Part shown: positions 22,079 to 33,350 of the stretch, one piece after another | Numbering within the stretch: position 1 is the stretch's first letter | How the letters are laid out: every line of letters begins with the position of its first letter | Assembly: GCA_030512335.1 (NCBI GenBank) | Contig: JAULSU010000002.1 | Coordinates: forward strand, 2,418,001 to 2,482,000 | Length of the DNA stretch: 64,000 bases | Direction: 5' to 3' | Source: Immersiella caudata | Taxonomy: Eukaryota > Ascomycota > Sordariomycetes > Sordariales > Lasiosphaeriaceae | Program-made: the position numbers and the translations under genes | The notes under the pieces: generated by a model | Databases searched by the model: none | What the model saw: only the letters and a program-made list of their open reading frames with translations | What the model was told of the DNA's origin: nothing

Positions 22079-23833
22079 TCACCCTTGTTCAACGGCTTTC
22101 CCTTTATCGGACGACGTATCAACCGACCTGAGTAACAGCCTCAGACTTTTCTGGCTCAGCGTATCCTGCACCTTGGAAGAAGATCCTACGGCTTCTTTTG
22201 GTTGTGTTCTCCACGGAATCCAGCTGCTCCATGCATGGAGTCCCGCGTGGGTGTCGTGAGAGTTTTCCTGATGTGGAAGCTCATCAGCCAGATGGACCTC
22301 GACCTCCTGAATGGGCGAAGAAGGAGTGCTATCGCCGTTGTCAACCGGGGCGCCTTCAGGGGTTGTCCTAACTCCAAGGTTGGTGTTGCTTGTTTGTGGT
22401 AGAGCCGGATCGCTAACCAGCGCAGCCGCAGCGTCATTCTTCCCGATGCTGCGATTATTGTCGATGATGGCCGTCGCGAACGAAGCCGACTTTTTTCGCC
22501 CCAAAGAAGCCTGGGAGCTTCGTGGATGGGAATTGTTATTTGTTCCATGCTCAAGGCCTCCGGCTGATCCCGATTTTGAGCCCGAGCCGGTAGAACTATC
22601 CCACTTCTTCCTCGCGGCCCTTCCCCGAACCTCGTCGGCAATCTCCGCCGCCGGCTTCTTCTTGGTTTTATCCTCCTCAGAAGACCGACTCGATGACATT
22701 ATCGTCTCCAGAGTCCCGTAGGCAACGCTCTTCCGCCTACCGCCGCTCCTCCGTTTCCCACGCGAGCGATTGGCAGTGCCATCGTCATCGTCCGAGTTGA
22801 AAGCTTGTAGCGTGGGGCCCCCAGGGTTATGGCCTTTCCTCCGATGTCCCGGGGCCGTAGAACCCGCAAAAGACAACCCAGAGCCGTGTGGTGCCAAGTG
22901 AACTTCGTACTGGTTACTCAGAGAATACCTCGATCGTGCGCATATTTCTGCTATGCGGTCCAAATCGGCGCCGATGTCGTCCTCGCCTCCGCGAGCCTGC
23001 ATGTCGGCGAGGAAGCTCTTGAAGGAAAAGGCCTCCAAGGGAGGTAATTTTGCCTCGTCATAGTCCGAGCGTCCAGTTTGCCATTGCCATGGTAGCGGTA
23101 GCGGTAGCGACAACGGCAGCGGCAGCTTGCCGCTGCTCTTCTTTGGCGTATGTCGTGGCATGCTCAATCCGCTTGCTCGACTCCCATCCCCTCCCAAGCG
23201 GTGGCCTGTATTTGTGGTGCCTGCGGCAGTACCGCTCAAGGCAGGCTGGGTAGGCCTCCCCGAGAGGTTCGTGTTGCTCTGGCGGGATGATGCGGGTAGT
23301 GGCACGCGTCTTGAGACGCCTCGACTACCACTTGATGGCCGGTAGCGGGGGCTGCGGACACTGTGCGAGGCCTGAGACGGCGGTGGGCCGCTATAGGTCC
23401 GCACCAGCACCGGTTGAGAATAGGTGCTGCTCTGGGCTCCGGCACTCTTGGTATAGCGGTGGCGGCGAACCTCGGACGGATACGTGCTGTTCAACTTTTG
23501 GAGTGCCGAAGTGCGGTGGGCAGCTGTGGTGTTGTCGAGCGGGATGGGCCTGCCTTGTGCTGTCGATGGGGCAAGCGACGTTGACAGCGACTTGTTCAGC
23601 TGGAAGAGTGGTGGGAAAGGAATGGGGAGAGGGAAAGAGGCCTTCTTGGGCTGAGATGTCGGCTCGGTGGATGGCGGCCCGGGGGTAGGTTCTGAGTCGG
23701 GCAGCGTGGAGGAGGAAGTGGTGGAGATATGTGCTGTCGACGGTGCTGTCGCTTCGCAATGGTCCGAAGGAGCAGAGTCCCGCTCTGGCTCTGCCCCGCC
23801 CGGCGGGCGAGGAGCGTGTGGTTTTGTATACAT
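22079..23833 (-). CDS. Ser/Pro-rich disordered fungal protein of unknown function
   Basis: Single exon, about 584 residues, starting at the ATG at 23833. The open frame extends 18 codons upstream but contains only non-ATG starts there. I do not recognise the family. Almost the whole protein is low complexity: Ser/Thr/Pro-rich with Arg/Lys patches, a Pro-Leu repeat patch (LPLPLSLPLPLPW) coded by tandem GGTAGC/GGCAGC units (about 23091-23135), an acidic NSDDDDG stretch followed by KRRSGGRRKS, and Gly/Ser repeats. A short order-promoting block lies mid-protein (EAFSFKSFLADMQARGGEDD through SRYSLSNQYEVH), which looks like the most conserved core. There is no signal peptide or membrane span. Multiple RxxS sites suggest a phosphorylated regulator, but that is only composition-based. 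Confidence 0.7.
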   Translation of the reverse strand: MYTKPHAPRPPGGAEPERDSAPSDHCEATAPSTAHISTTSSSTLPDSEPTPGPPSTEPTSQPKKASFPLPIPFPPLFQLNKSLSTSLAPSTAQGRPIPLDNTTAAHRTSALQKLNSTYPSEVRRHRYTKSAGAQSSTYSQPVLVRTYSGPPPSQASHSVRSPRYRPSSGSRGVSRRVPLPASSRQSNTNLSGRPTQPALSGTAAGTTNTGHRLGGDGSRASGLSMPRHTPKKSSGKLPLPLSLPLPLPWQWQTGRSDYDEAKLPPLEAFSFKSFLADMQARGGEDDIGADLDRIAEICARSRYSLSNQYEVHLAPHGSGLSFAGSTAPGHRRKGHNPGGPTLQAFNSDDDDGTANRSRGKRRSGGRRKSVAYGTLETIMSSSRSSEEDKTKKKPAAEIADEVRGRAARKKWDSSTGSGSKSGSAGGLEHGTNNNSHPRSSQASLGRKKSASFATAIIDNNRSIGKNDAAAALVSDPALPQTSNTNLGVRTTPEGAPVDNGDSTPSSPIQEVEVHLADELPHQENSHDTHAGLHAWSSWIPWRTQPKEAVGSSSKVQDTLSQKSLRLLLRSVDTSSDKGKAVEQG

Positions 23834-26800
23834 GGCATCAAGAATTTCGCGGCGTGCGAAGGGCGATGAGCAATGGGGCAGCTGCAACTAGGCTGGGGAG
23901 GCGGGCTGCCGGGGTTGCAGCATGCAGTGTGTCGTGGTGGCACTGGAGCGTCCCGGACGGCGGTCGTGGAGGAGACGGAAGCACGATCACGGGCGGTACG
24001 AGAACAACATTCCGCCGTGCGTCTCTCGCGAACGCTGCAAAATGCCCACCAGGTCCGCTGGCGACGTGGGCCAATGTGTCTGGTCTAGCGAAGCGCGTCC
24101 GTCCTCGGTATCCGCGCCAGGCGATGCGCGAGGTGCCGTCGAGGCAGGATGGGGATGCGAGCGGTCTTGCAATTGCGAGATTGGAGGGCGCCGGTTTGGA
24201 TTTTCCTTCTTTATTTTATTCCAGACATGCTCAGTGGCTCGCTGTGTCGAGAGGGGGTAGTCAGAAAGCGAGTCGCCGCCGTCATTGGATGACAGCTGCT
24301 GCGTTCTGCAGAGCAGTCGTGGCTGCCCTTCAAAGGGTCGTCTGAGAAGTGGTGCATTGGCGGGGTTGCTTTTCACTGGCCAGCCGATTTTACCCTCGAC
24401 CATTTTACCTCCACACCGTCCAGTAGCAACTCAGCATGAGCAGCCCGACCATCGTTTGACGGTTGCGCCCGTTTTGGGAACAAATGTCGATTATTTCTAC
24501 CACCGCCGCACCGCTCTTACTCTCCAGCCTATTCGTAGGTTGGAGTTGCGGAGCTGCGTCACGTTTCTCCGTGCGAATTATGGAGTTGTCAGTTTGCACG
24601 CGGCGATACAATACCTAGGCAGCGCGGCCGCTTGAGCTCCGTGCAGGTAATACAGATTTTGCATGTCTGAGGTGATTGTGTTGGGCTGGCTCGATGCGCC
24701 TGAGAATTTCTTCAAGGTGTTATCCCCTTGTATGAATGACTTCGTTGCCAAGGCATAAAGTACTAGACAGAATTGTAGCGTTTACCCTGACATTTCCCTT
24801 CCTGCGAGGGACGCTTGATCCGAGCCTTCCTGTACATGCGAAGTTTGCAGCAAAGGGACCCCCCCTCCACACCCTTTAAACTGAATCCGCGGTGTGTCGT
24901 TGTTACGTACTGTTCGAGTATCATTTGAATATCGGGGAGACCGGAGATACTCCCAGCAAAAGCGATACCGGTTCGGCAAAGTCAATCACTGTTGACAGCC
25001 ACCCAGCGCCCCCCCATTAAATCATCAAGTCATTTCCGAACACGGCCCTTGAGGGCTACCAGGACCACCGTGCCAAAGCCACCTTCGCCGTCGACCGCGT
25101 TCGCTTATCGAAGGGGTTGTGTGCCGATTAGTGTGTCGGCTGTACGATGGTACCATATCCATATCCGCCACTTTGAACTCGTTCGCTATAGACACCAGGG
25201 GCGCGCGAGCTACTCGGAATTCCGTGCTTTGCCTGCTCTCGCCGGTCATAATAGACGTACTCGAGATAAAAGGCATGCAGGTGTCCGGGAAAGTAGCCTA
25301 TCACAGCCAGGGCCGTATATCAGAGTTCGGGGAATTCCAAACAACCCAGAGTATAAACCGAACTCACCCAAGATTGTAAGACAAATATTGACTAAGAGAT
25401 CAGCTCCGCAGCCAGCCACAGCATAGACTCCAAGCGGTGGCACTGTTCCCGTGTCAGCGTCGATTCATCGGAGGCAGAAGCAAGAGAATATTTTCAGATC
25501 AGGGCTTACACAAGATGGTTATCAGAACTATGGTAGATATCCGTTAGTTATTCCTCGAAGAGATGTTTTGTTGGCAACGCAATGTCTCAGGCGGGCTCCC
25601 GCCACGCTCAAGACATCCCCAAAAAAGCCATGGTTGTCCACATTAGAAGCCATATGGCGGAAAGGGGAGACCCACCCAGGAGGATCGCAGAGGCGGCGCC
25701 CATTTTGACAGAATGTTGCGGTTTTGCCAGGAAATTGATGATAATGAGGCCGGAGCACTGGCTAGAGCGTCTTTTCGTTGACAGAGTGCGAGGCAGCGAA
25801 GGCTAAAGTTGGTAGTCCTCTGAAAGCGGCGCAGACAAACCTCCAACATAAGGCGTGGCAGGCACCACCAAACCCAGCTCACCTGAGAGGATGAACTGAA
25901 GTACGTCATACAGACGCACAGACCACCGCTTACTCCGGCCAATCCTCAAGCCGCTTAAGATGGAAGCTCGGCCTTCTTCCCGCCGCTCCCTCACTCAGCA
26001 CCGCCATCAACATGCCGTGGCTGCACGTTGGGTGCAGTATAACTACCAACCAGCCCAAAAATCAAGCGTCCGGTCCCCGTTACTCGCCAAACACGTGGGC
26101 GACCGCGGCGGCGTGTTTCAAAGCCGGAAAGTGAGCATATATGTGTTCAAGATGGAACTTGAAGGGTTGCACGATGGTTCAGATCCGCTAGTTGAACCGT
26201 CTGTTGTCGACCTCAAGGGGTTTGGGCATTGCCGGACAGCGCCGAGTTCTGCCGAGCCCAAAGCCGCGCACAAGCGCGACGGAACCGTCAAGTCGCAACG
26301 CGTGATGCCATGTGTTGCGAGGTTCGACGACCACGGGAACCCGCGAGTTCGAGTCCAGGCCGTGTAACACGGGGGCAGGAGCAGAGCTTTATGTGAGTAC
26401 TCTGTGCTCGCAGGCGGGCATTTATGGAACGTCGGTTTCGTTCCGAGGTCCGGGAAAGCAAACACCGTGTAGCCTGGCTTCTGATGAGCGAAATGACACG
26501 AGCCTTGAGCCTTGAGACCCATACTTTTAGGGGGTTCGGGGCAAGTGGAATACCGAGACGTTGGCAGATTGGGGGGGGGGACGGCGACGGGCAAAATGGG
26601 AAGCTCTTAAATCCGCCTAATTTGGTGGTGGGCTGGTCTTCAGAATAGACGATCCAGAGTGTTGAGTTAGTTGTTGGGTGTCGCGACAGGTTGGGTTGTC
26701 TCATGCCCTAGCATTGGCTCAAGTCGACATATCTAAACTTCCAGGGCAACAGTGCCGTCCAATAAGTATCCAGCGCATATGGCGGCCCGTGATCAACCTG

Positions 26801-28025
26801 CTTATCGTGGGACTTCAGCAGCAGCATGCGAGTGCAGGTGCTTCAGAGAATTGGAGCCGTTGGGAGTTGGGGCCTCCACCAAGCTTTGCCGCTCCCGAGC
26901 ACCGACAGATACGCAGCCTCCAACACCGAGATAGCAATTGCCCATTGGTAATTCGTAATGAATCCAATGGGTCCTTAGTGGAAGTCGGCAAAGCGGTGGT
27001 GTGCACGTTTCTGACCTGTGTTTTCTCCCCCATCCCGTTGCTGTTCTGTCGCAGCTTGGCTGTCACTCTGGAGCAAGGGCCTTTCCACTTATGTTCAGGG
27101 GTGTGGGCCAGCCAGTCTCAGGAAACGGGTTAGGGAGAAAGAGCGCCCAGACACTGCGCTCATAACAGACCAGCCAAGGAGGACTCGCGCCATTGGGACA
27201 AACAACGGTTTGATTGTTTTGTTGGGGATTATCTACACGTGTATAGGGGTGTTGTCATAGAGAGGGCCTCAAGGGCTGTCTTTGGCGCAAGGGTATGCCT
27301 TGACCGAGCTGCTGGATGGGCAGCGCCAACGAAGCACTACAGGTCCCTACGGATTATGCGGTACCTAGCCGCATGCAAGCTCTTCACGCAGTCCGCGATA
27401 GCCAGCAACGGGCAGACAAAAGTGAGGCGTCGGAAAGCTTGAACACGTCCAAGATGGAGGCATTGGCAAATCTCGTGCAGCGCCGACATCCACTCCGGGT
27501 TTTGATCCATCAAGGGTCCATGTTGAAATGCCTCCGCGAAGTACCACAGGGACCCTGGAAAACCGGGAAGTCCAGCCTGGCTTCTGATGTGCTCGGGCCA
27601 CAGCAGCTTCCCAAGAACACCGCAAGTCCACAGTGGGTCTTTTTTTTCTGCTTCGCCAAACCTCTCTCCCCCGAAACCCCTTCCTTCCTCTTCCCCACCC
27701 TTTCATTCAGCTTCGAGGGTCGTGAAGCAGCTGCTGACGAGAAGGAAGGTGCTCAGCGCGTGTATTATAACGATAGGAGTTTGCAGTTTGTTTGGCTTTC
27801 TTGTAAGTTGCGACCTCCACTTCTCCGCGTCGTCGGCCCGCTTGCGGCGTGTCCCCGAGGACGACGCCTTCTGAGGAAACGAGGAGGGTTTGACGCCACT
27901 GACGCCTAAGAACCTGAGCTGACTGGCTTCTTGTGCCGACAGAAAAAGTATCCGGATATCGCCTGGGTTATATTCAGTGGCTTTTGCGTCGACATTCATA
28001 CTTCCGTCCTGGAATCGCCGCCGCC
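23834..28025. other. 4.2-kb gene-poor stretch, no supported gene
   Basis: The largest gap in the window. Open frames occur on both strands but overlap each other, lack splice-consistent extensions and show no known domain. I see no terminal repeats, reverse transcriptase, transposase or strong C-to-T decay typical of repeat-induced point mutation. A 10-G run lies at 26571-26580. The last few hundred bases should be the NRP1 promoter. A degraded mobile element or a long non-coding transcript cannot be excluded by eye. Confidence 0.5.
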
Positions 28026-30095
28026 ATGGCCACCCAGCAAAGTCCGCCCTTGAAGGTCGACCGATATGTCGTGATTCACGTTGCGACTACCTGCGACGAA
28101 CACGGGGTCTATGTCACCAAGGACTCTGCTGAGGTTATCGAGCTAGGTTGGATTCTTCTCGAAGCCGCCACGCTCGAGGAGGTGGGCAACGATAGCCAAT
28201 GCACAGATTCCCGGATACCATGCTGATCAACTTCTTGATCTAGGTCCATCGCGAGAGTGTTCTTGTCAAACCCATCAACACTCCCATTACGCCGCTGTGC
28301 AGTGAGTTTCCATTTTCTCGTTTGTCTGAATCGTTTCGTCTATGCCCAATTGCTGCTGCTGCTCCCAATCGACCGTACACTCATGCTGACGGGGGTGTAT
28401 GGAACAGCGAGCTTGACGACTCTCACCTGGGAACACGTCAGGAACGCTGGCACGTTCAGGGACGCGATCAACCGGTTTGACGCCTTTGCCTCCGAGCATC
28501 TCACGTCGCAGAATCTCGACTTCGTCTTCGTCACTCTGGACGCCTGGGACTTGCGCGTCCAGCTCCCTCGGGAAGCTCGTGACAAGGCCGTCGTTCTCCC
28601 CCCATACTTGCAACACTCGAGGACCTTCGACCTCCGCACGGAGTACCAGAGATGGCAGCAACATCACCCGGAGTCTCTGCCTTTTGGTCCCTCGTCGCTG
28701 GCTAACATTTGCGCTGCTCTCGAGGTGGAGGCCGTTCAGTCGAGCGCCCCCATCAAGCACAATCTTCCGTTCCACCTCCAGGCCCTAGCTCCGGCATCCC
28801 CCCGTCGTGCTATGGAAGAGGCCGTCACTCTCGCTCGCGTGCTCCGTGGCTTGATCCGCAAGTCCCAGCCGGCGCACGAGCACCCCGACGTGCTCACCCG
28901 CCCCATGGATGCACGCGCTGATGTCCGTGCCTTCCTTTCCGAGCGAAGCAAGGTCTTGCATATGTCGGGGCTCCCTCACGACACCACTCAGTCCGAGCTC
29001 GAGAGTTGGTTTACCCAGTTCGGCGGCCGTCCCATTGCGTTCTGGACGCTTCGTACTCCGGAGCAGCACAAGCCTACTGGTACCGGATTTGCTGTGTTCT
29101 CATCTCACGAAGAGGTACGTGGCGAGTGAAGAGTTCATGATACATTTACATTACCTATGCTAACGTCTTCTCAGGCCGCTGAGAGTCTTTGCATGAACGG
29201 TAGGGCGCTCAACGAGAAGGCCATTGAGGTTTCTCCTAGTAGTAGTAGGGTTCTCGACCGGGCCTCCGAAATCCTTACGCCCTTCCCCCCGAGCAAGAAC
29301 CGCCCGCGGCCCGGCGATTGGACCTGCCCTTCTTGCGGCTTCTCCAACTTCCAGCGCCGCACTGCTTGCTTCCGCTGCTCGTTCCCCGCTGTCAGCGCCG
29401 GCCCTACTGGGGAGATGGGCTATGGTTATGGCTACGGTCCCCCAGCTATGATGCCTCCTCCTCCTCACATGAGCCATCACGGCCACGGTGGCGGCCACGG
29501 TCGCATGGGCGGCTCAGGGGTCGTTCCCTTCCGGGCCGGCGACTGGAAGTGCGGCAACGAGGTTTGCGGTTACCACAATTTCGCCAAGAACGTCTGTTGT
29601 CTTCGCTGCGGTGCCAGTCGTGCCGGCGCAGCTGTCGTCGCCGACTCTGGATACCCTTCCCCCATGGACACGCCATCCTCATATAACATGAACCAAGGGT
29701 CGATGGCCGGCACCCCTGGTCCTGGACCATTCGCCTCGGCCACTGGAGGTTTCAACTCCGGTGGCGGATACAGTCAGCACTTTGGCGGCCCGCCTAGCAC
29801 GTACGCCTTGCCCTCCGGACTCGGCGGCGGCGCTGCTCCCTATCCGTCGCTGAATACTCACTTCGGACCTGCCCCGGGTTCTCACTCTGCAGGTCCCTTC
29901 GACAGCCGCGCTGCTGAGGCCGCCTTCCAGTCAGCCGGCAATGGCCCTGCATCGGCTGGTCCTGGACCTTTCTATGGCCAGAACGAGAGTGATCCGTTTG
30001 CCTTCCTCTCGTCTGGTATTGGGGGCCTTTCCGTCAGCAACCAGGACGCTCGCCAGAACGGAGGAGCGGTGCCCCAGAACAAGTCACCCGCCTAA
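28026..30095 (+). CDS. NRP1: NRP1-type RNA-binding protein: degenerate DEDDh exonuclease domain, RRM and two RanBP2 zinc fingers
   Basis: Homologue of yeast Nrp1, a stress-granule RNA-binding protein. Four exons: 28026..28181, 28244..28301, 28408..29114 and 29175..30095, about 613 residues, phases consistent. Domain order: an Eri1-like 3'-5' exonuclease fold (about 10-215; VIELGWILLEAATLEE, then LCTSLTTLTWEHVRNAGTF), an RRM (about 252-325; KVLHMSGLPHDTT and TGTGFAVFSS), and two RanBP2 zinc fingers (about 354-380 and 428-455; each GDWxC...C...CxxC). A Gly/Pro/Ser-rich tail follows. Motif I of the exonuclease reads IHVATTC instead of the D-x-E-A-T-C form, and the last His-x4-Asp region reads RRAMEEA, so catalysis is probably lost. 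Yeast Nrp1 has an Asn-rich region; here the tail is Gly/Pro-rich. Confidence 0.92.
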
Positions 30096-31231
30096 GCTGC
30101 TAAACGCGTGGGCGCCAGGATTTGGGACCCCACGGACTGCTTCCGAGTGGGCTCTTCAGTGTGCTATATTTGTGTCGGGTTTGGGAATGGGGGGTGGGGG
30201 GAATAGAAATCATACGGGACTTGGCAATCACTTCTGGGCTTACAAACAGGTTCTACATGGTTCGGCGAAGTTTTTGGAACAGATATTGCGACGGGGTTCT
30301 TGGGTTTGTGGCAGGCGGAGCGGGAGCGGGCAAAATTGCAATGGGCGGCAAGAAAAAAGATCCATTCTTACAGGAGGGAAACTTTAGGGGGGCTTTTTCT
30401 TCAACCACCACCACTGTATCTGGGCTGTTTGACTATGGGAGGACGACCAGGTCGCCCATCCCGATGTTCCCTTTTTCCTGGCACACGACTGTTTCGAGCC
30501 TCGACACCGACCTGGACGACAAACCCCTTGCTTTGGGGAGCACACTTCGGTCGGGCATGGAGTCGAGTACGGAAAGGGCTTAATCGCCAGACTACACACA
30601 CCGGTTTTCCTACTGACATCCTTGGCGGGATCCTCATTCTGTGTGAACTTCATCACTCGAAAGCCGCTCTCATAATTCCTTCGGGCTCGCGATTTGACAT
30701 GTGACTCTTGTCGCCTCCGAGGGACATGGCAGCATGGCGGTTTTCTATCATTCTATATCTTGTTTTCGAGAAAAATTGCTGGATTGGCGGTTGGGAGTAA
30801 GAGGAAACAGGGGGCGAAGGGGTGTTGGTGGTTCGGAAGGTGGAATGTGATTTTTCCTCTGCTTTCGTTTGCTACTTTTTCTTTCCAGACCAGCAGATCT
30901 CATTTCAGGAGGCGCATCGTACCAACCATTTCTCCGAAAGCGCTGAGCCCGGTGCGCTCATTTTTGTTGGTCAGGGGATCTAAGTCGAGGTCGAATGTTC
31001 ATAATAATAGCCTTCCGCAGATATTTCCTTGCATGTTGCGGAGTCATACATAAGATACATGCAGCTCGGCTTGGCATATGTGTCGATTTGTTTCTTGGCT
31101 TTTGGTGCTGCCTATGATGAAATTGCCTAACTGCAGTCCAGCGAAGTTATCGAGCTCTTGCAGGAAGGGTCTTGTGAACACCAGAGGTCGTGATCACGGG
31201 TCCCATTTGCCTCCATCCTTGCACGTATGTG
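30096..31231. other. convergent intergenic, no supported gene
   Basis: Probably a long 3' UTR of NRP1 and the 3' flank of the broken minus-strand gene. Short G-rich stretches lie at 30185-30205. No gene is seen. Confidence 0.55.
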
Positions 31232-33000
31232 CTACTCCCAGTCATAATCGAGGTCCTCCTCGTCGTCCTCGTCATCGGCTTGCATCAGGAGTTCTTCGTC
31301 CAAGGTGCTGGGGCACTTGAGGAGCGGATACGCTTGGGCGATGGTGGGCATTGGGGGCTTGCCAGGGCTTGGCCAGAATTCTTTGCCTTCGGCGTTCCAT
31401 TCAGGGCCGTCGCCGTAGGATTCTAGCTCGGGCTCTTGGTTCTCCCGTTGCTCCTCGAGTATAGTTTTGAGGGTATGTTCCTCGGCTAACCGCTCCACCA
31501 CGGCGAGGATCTCCGGGTGTCTTTTGTTCTGCATCATGTTGTTAACAAGCTCGAGAGTGGGAGGTGGCTCGCTAGGGCCAGCCTCGGCCATCTCCTGATT
31601 GCCGTCTCCATTTCTCGTCGACGCGCTGGTTCCGTCAATACTGCCTGCGCTAAGACTCCCTTTCCGATAGGAGATTTCGCGATACACTTCCATGAACGGT
31701 TCTATGGCCTTTGGAGCTCTACCAAGGCTTCGTGACGCTCGAGTTCGCCAAAGTCCATATCGTGTTCTCGGTCTATCTCGCGGGTCTCCTCGGCGTAAAT
31801 CATCTTCTTTTCCTCTTGAGTCAGCACCTCCCAACGCGCCTTGCGAGCATGCTTGGGCTGCCACATGCGAGGCTCAAATGGGACATTTCCGCATCCGCGG
31901 TTGATGGGAGACACGAGTGTGTCTTCCTCGGATAAGTCGTCGTCACTCATGTACATCTCATCTAAAGATGGTAAAAGCGACGCCCGCGTCTTGGGGTAAA
32001 CGTGTCCGTATAGCATAAACTGGCGGGCGAAGTCGTCGAGCTCAAGTCCGCGCCGGGCTGCCCCCATTGGTACAAGCTCATCTGGCATGAGCAGATGCAT
32101 TGCGACTGTGCCCCAGCCTTCAAAGTGGCCGATTCCAACTTCGTAGAGAGGGACACCGTGAACGGGATTCGCCCTGTGCCAGCATGTCTAGAGAGACACC
32201 CATGTCATCGCGGATCTTGAGTTGACGCAGGGCGAGTTCGGTGGTATAGGCCTTGTGGCGCAGGAACGACGACAGAGTGGACATGCTTCGTTGGCGAGCA
32301 TGACCCAAGTGAGAACTGACAGCTCCGGGCCGATAATGGGGTCCTTGAAAAGCATGTCTAGCTTAGTGGGGATTGCCTGGGACCTCACTAGATCCTCGTC
32401 GGTGAAGAAAGATTGTTTGCTCATGGTCGCAGCTCGGGCTTGACTTATCGGTATGTCCATGATCAACCATAACTTCTCAATGGTCATGCTTCTGTCGGGG
32501 GGGGGGGGGGGGGGGGGGTAAACGATGGCCGTGACGGGCAAGCGTGGCCACGATGTCACGGGCTTGGACCTCGCGTTGATATACCGTCTGCAACCAGCGC
32601 AGCGAAGGGACGGTGCGAACTTTGGTGTTCCGCACGAGGCCGTGGCGCCGCTCGGGGTGGGTGATGTAGCCTATATCGTGGGCATTCTTGCCGCGGCACC
32701 TGCTGGCGGGATCGTTAATAAAGTCCCTACCTATCAGATAGTATTGTACTGGCCGAACAATACGAAGACGGCCTGAATGGGGATTGATTTGAATAAGACC
32801 TAGGACCCACCGGCCAATGTCATCTCAAGTGCGTGCTCATACGAATCGAAGTTGCGTTTGCCTGTCCCAACTGCTGGTGAGCTGGCCTGGCGGCGCCTTG
32901 AACCAACCACCCTGAGAAGGGGGACTGGGCATTGTGTGTTGTCTCTCAGGTCCCTGGCCATCATCCAAGACATCAGTCTGCGTGAATGATTGGCGCGTTT
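31232..33000 (-). pseudogene. broken gene of unknown family, coding signal in several frames
   Basis: Reading the minus strand from about 33000 down to 31232, protein-like sequence continues but moves between frames at least four times without convincing introns. Blocks in order: one holding RNFDSYEHALE (about 32830); RWVLGLIQINPHSGRL to VATLARHGHR (about 32815-32530); TIEKLWLIMDIPISQARAA (about 32480); SKQSFFTDEDLVRSQAIP to WVMLANE (32423-32300); STLSSFLRHKAYTTELALR (32280-32180); VHGVPLYEVGIGHFEGWG to FGELERHEALVE (32165-31720); then KAIEPFMEVYREISYRKG to the stop at 31232. The C-terminus is acidic. I do not recognise the family. Poly-C (22 bases on this strand, 32497-32518) sits just before a possible CGACAG acceptor. 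Either a decayed gene or a locally erroneous assembly would explain it. Confidence 0.55.
32497..32518. repeat. 22-base homopolymer G tract
   Basis: Uninterrupted run of 22 G on the plus strand, by far the longest homopolymer in the window, inside the broken gene. On the minus strand it would form an extreme poly-C pyrimidine tract ahead of GACAG. It is also a classic site of assembly or polymerase slippage error. Confidence 0.95.
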
Positions 33001-33350
33001 TCCCCCCCAATACGGGTCAGATATGGAGGGACGATACGAAGCACCGAGGCAGGGGGTTCGGTTAACAAGAGACAAACCTGAACTTGATTTCCGCTTCACA
33101 CACACATCGCTAATCGTACAGAGAGAAGGTAGCCATCATGGCGTTTCAGTTAATCCGGCCCTGTTGCGGGATTTTAGCTCCCTGAGCATCCGGGGTTCCG
33201 ACCGACCATCCTAACTCGATCGCTCATCGGCCTCTCGAGATGATCGAAGACCCTTCGTACGCTCCCGTCGTCAATCGCACCAGTCGCGCCGTGCGGCCGT
33301 TTCTGCCCTTCCCTAGCAAGCCTCTTGCGCCCTTGCACAGAACTTCCATC
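33001..33350. other. short intergenic region, no gene seen
   Basis: Lies between the upstream end of the broken gene and the 3' end of HAT2, both on the minus strand. The plus-strand frame 33240-33662 is a shadow of HAT2. Confidence 0.5.

Noticed and set aside
26280..26370. tRNA-like GCGAGTTCGAGTCC segment
   Set aside because: The T-stem does not pair and no acceptor or anticodon stem can be drawn.
26471..27589. exact 16-base repeat AGCCTGGCTTCTGATG at 26471 and 27574
   Set aside because: About one such pair is expected by chance in 64 kb, and the flanks do not align.
27316..27909. 197-residue plus-strand frame upstream of NRP1
   Set aside because: It has an ATG but no recognisable feature, and it overlaps opposing frames; it sits where the NRP1 promoter and 5' UTR should be.
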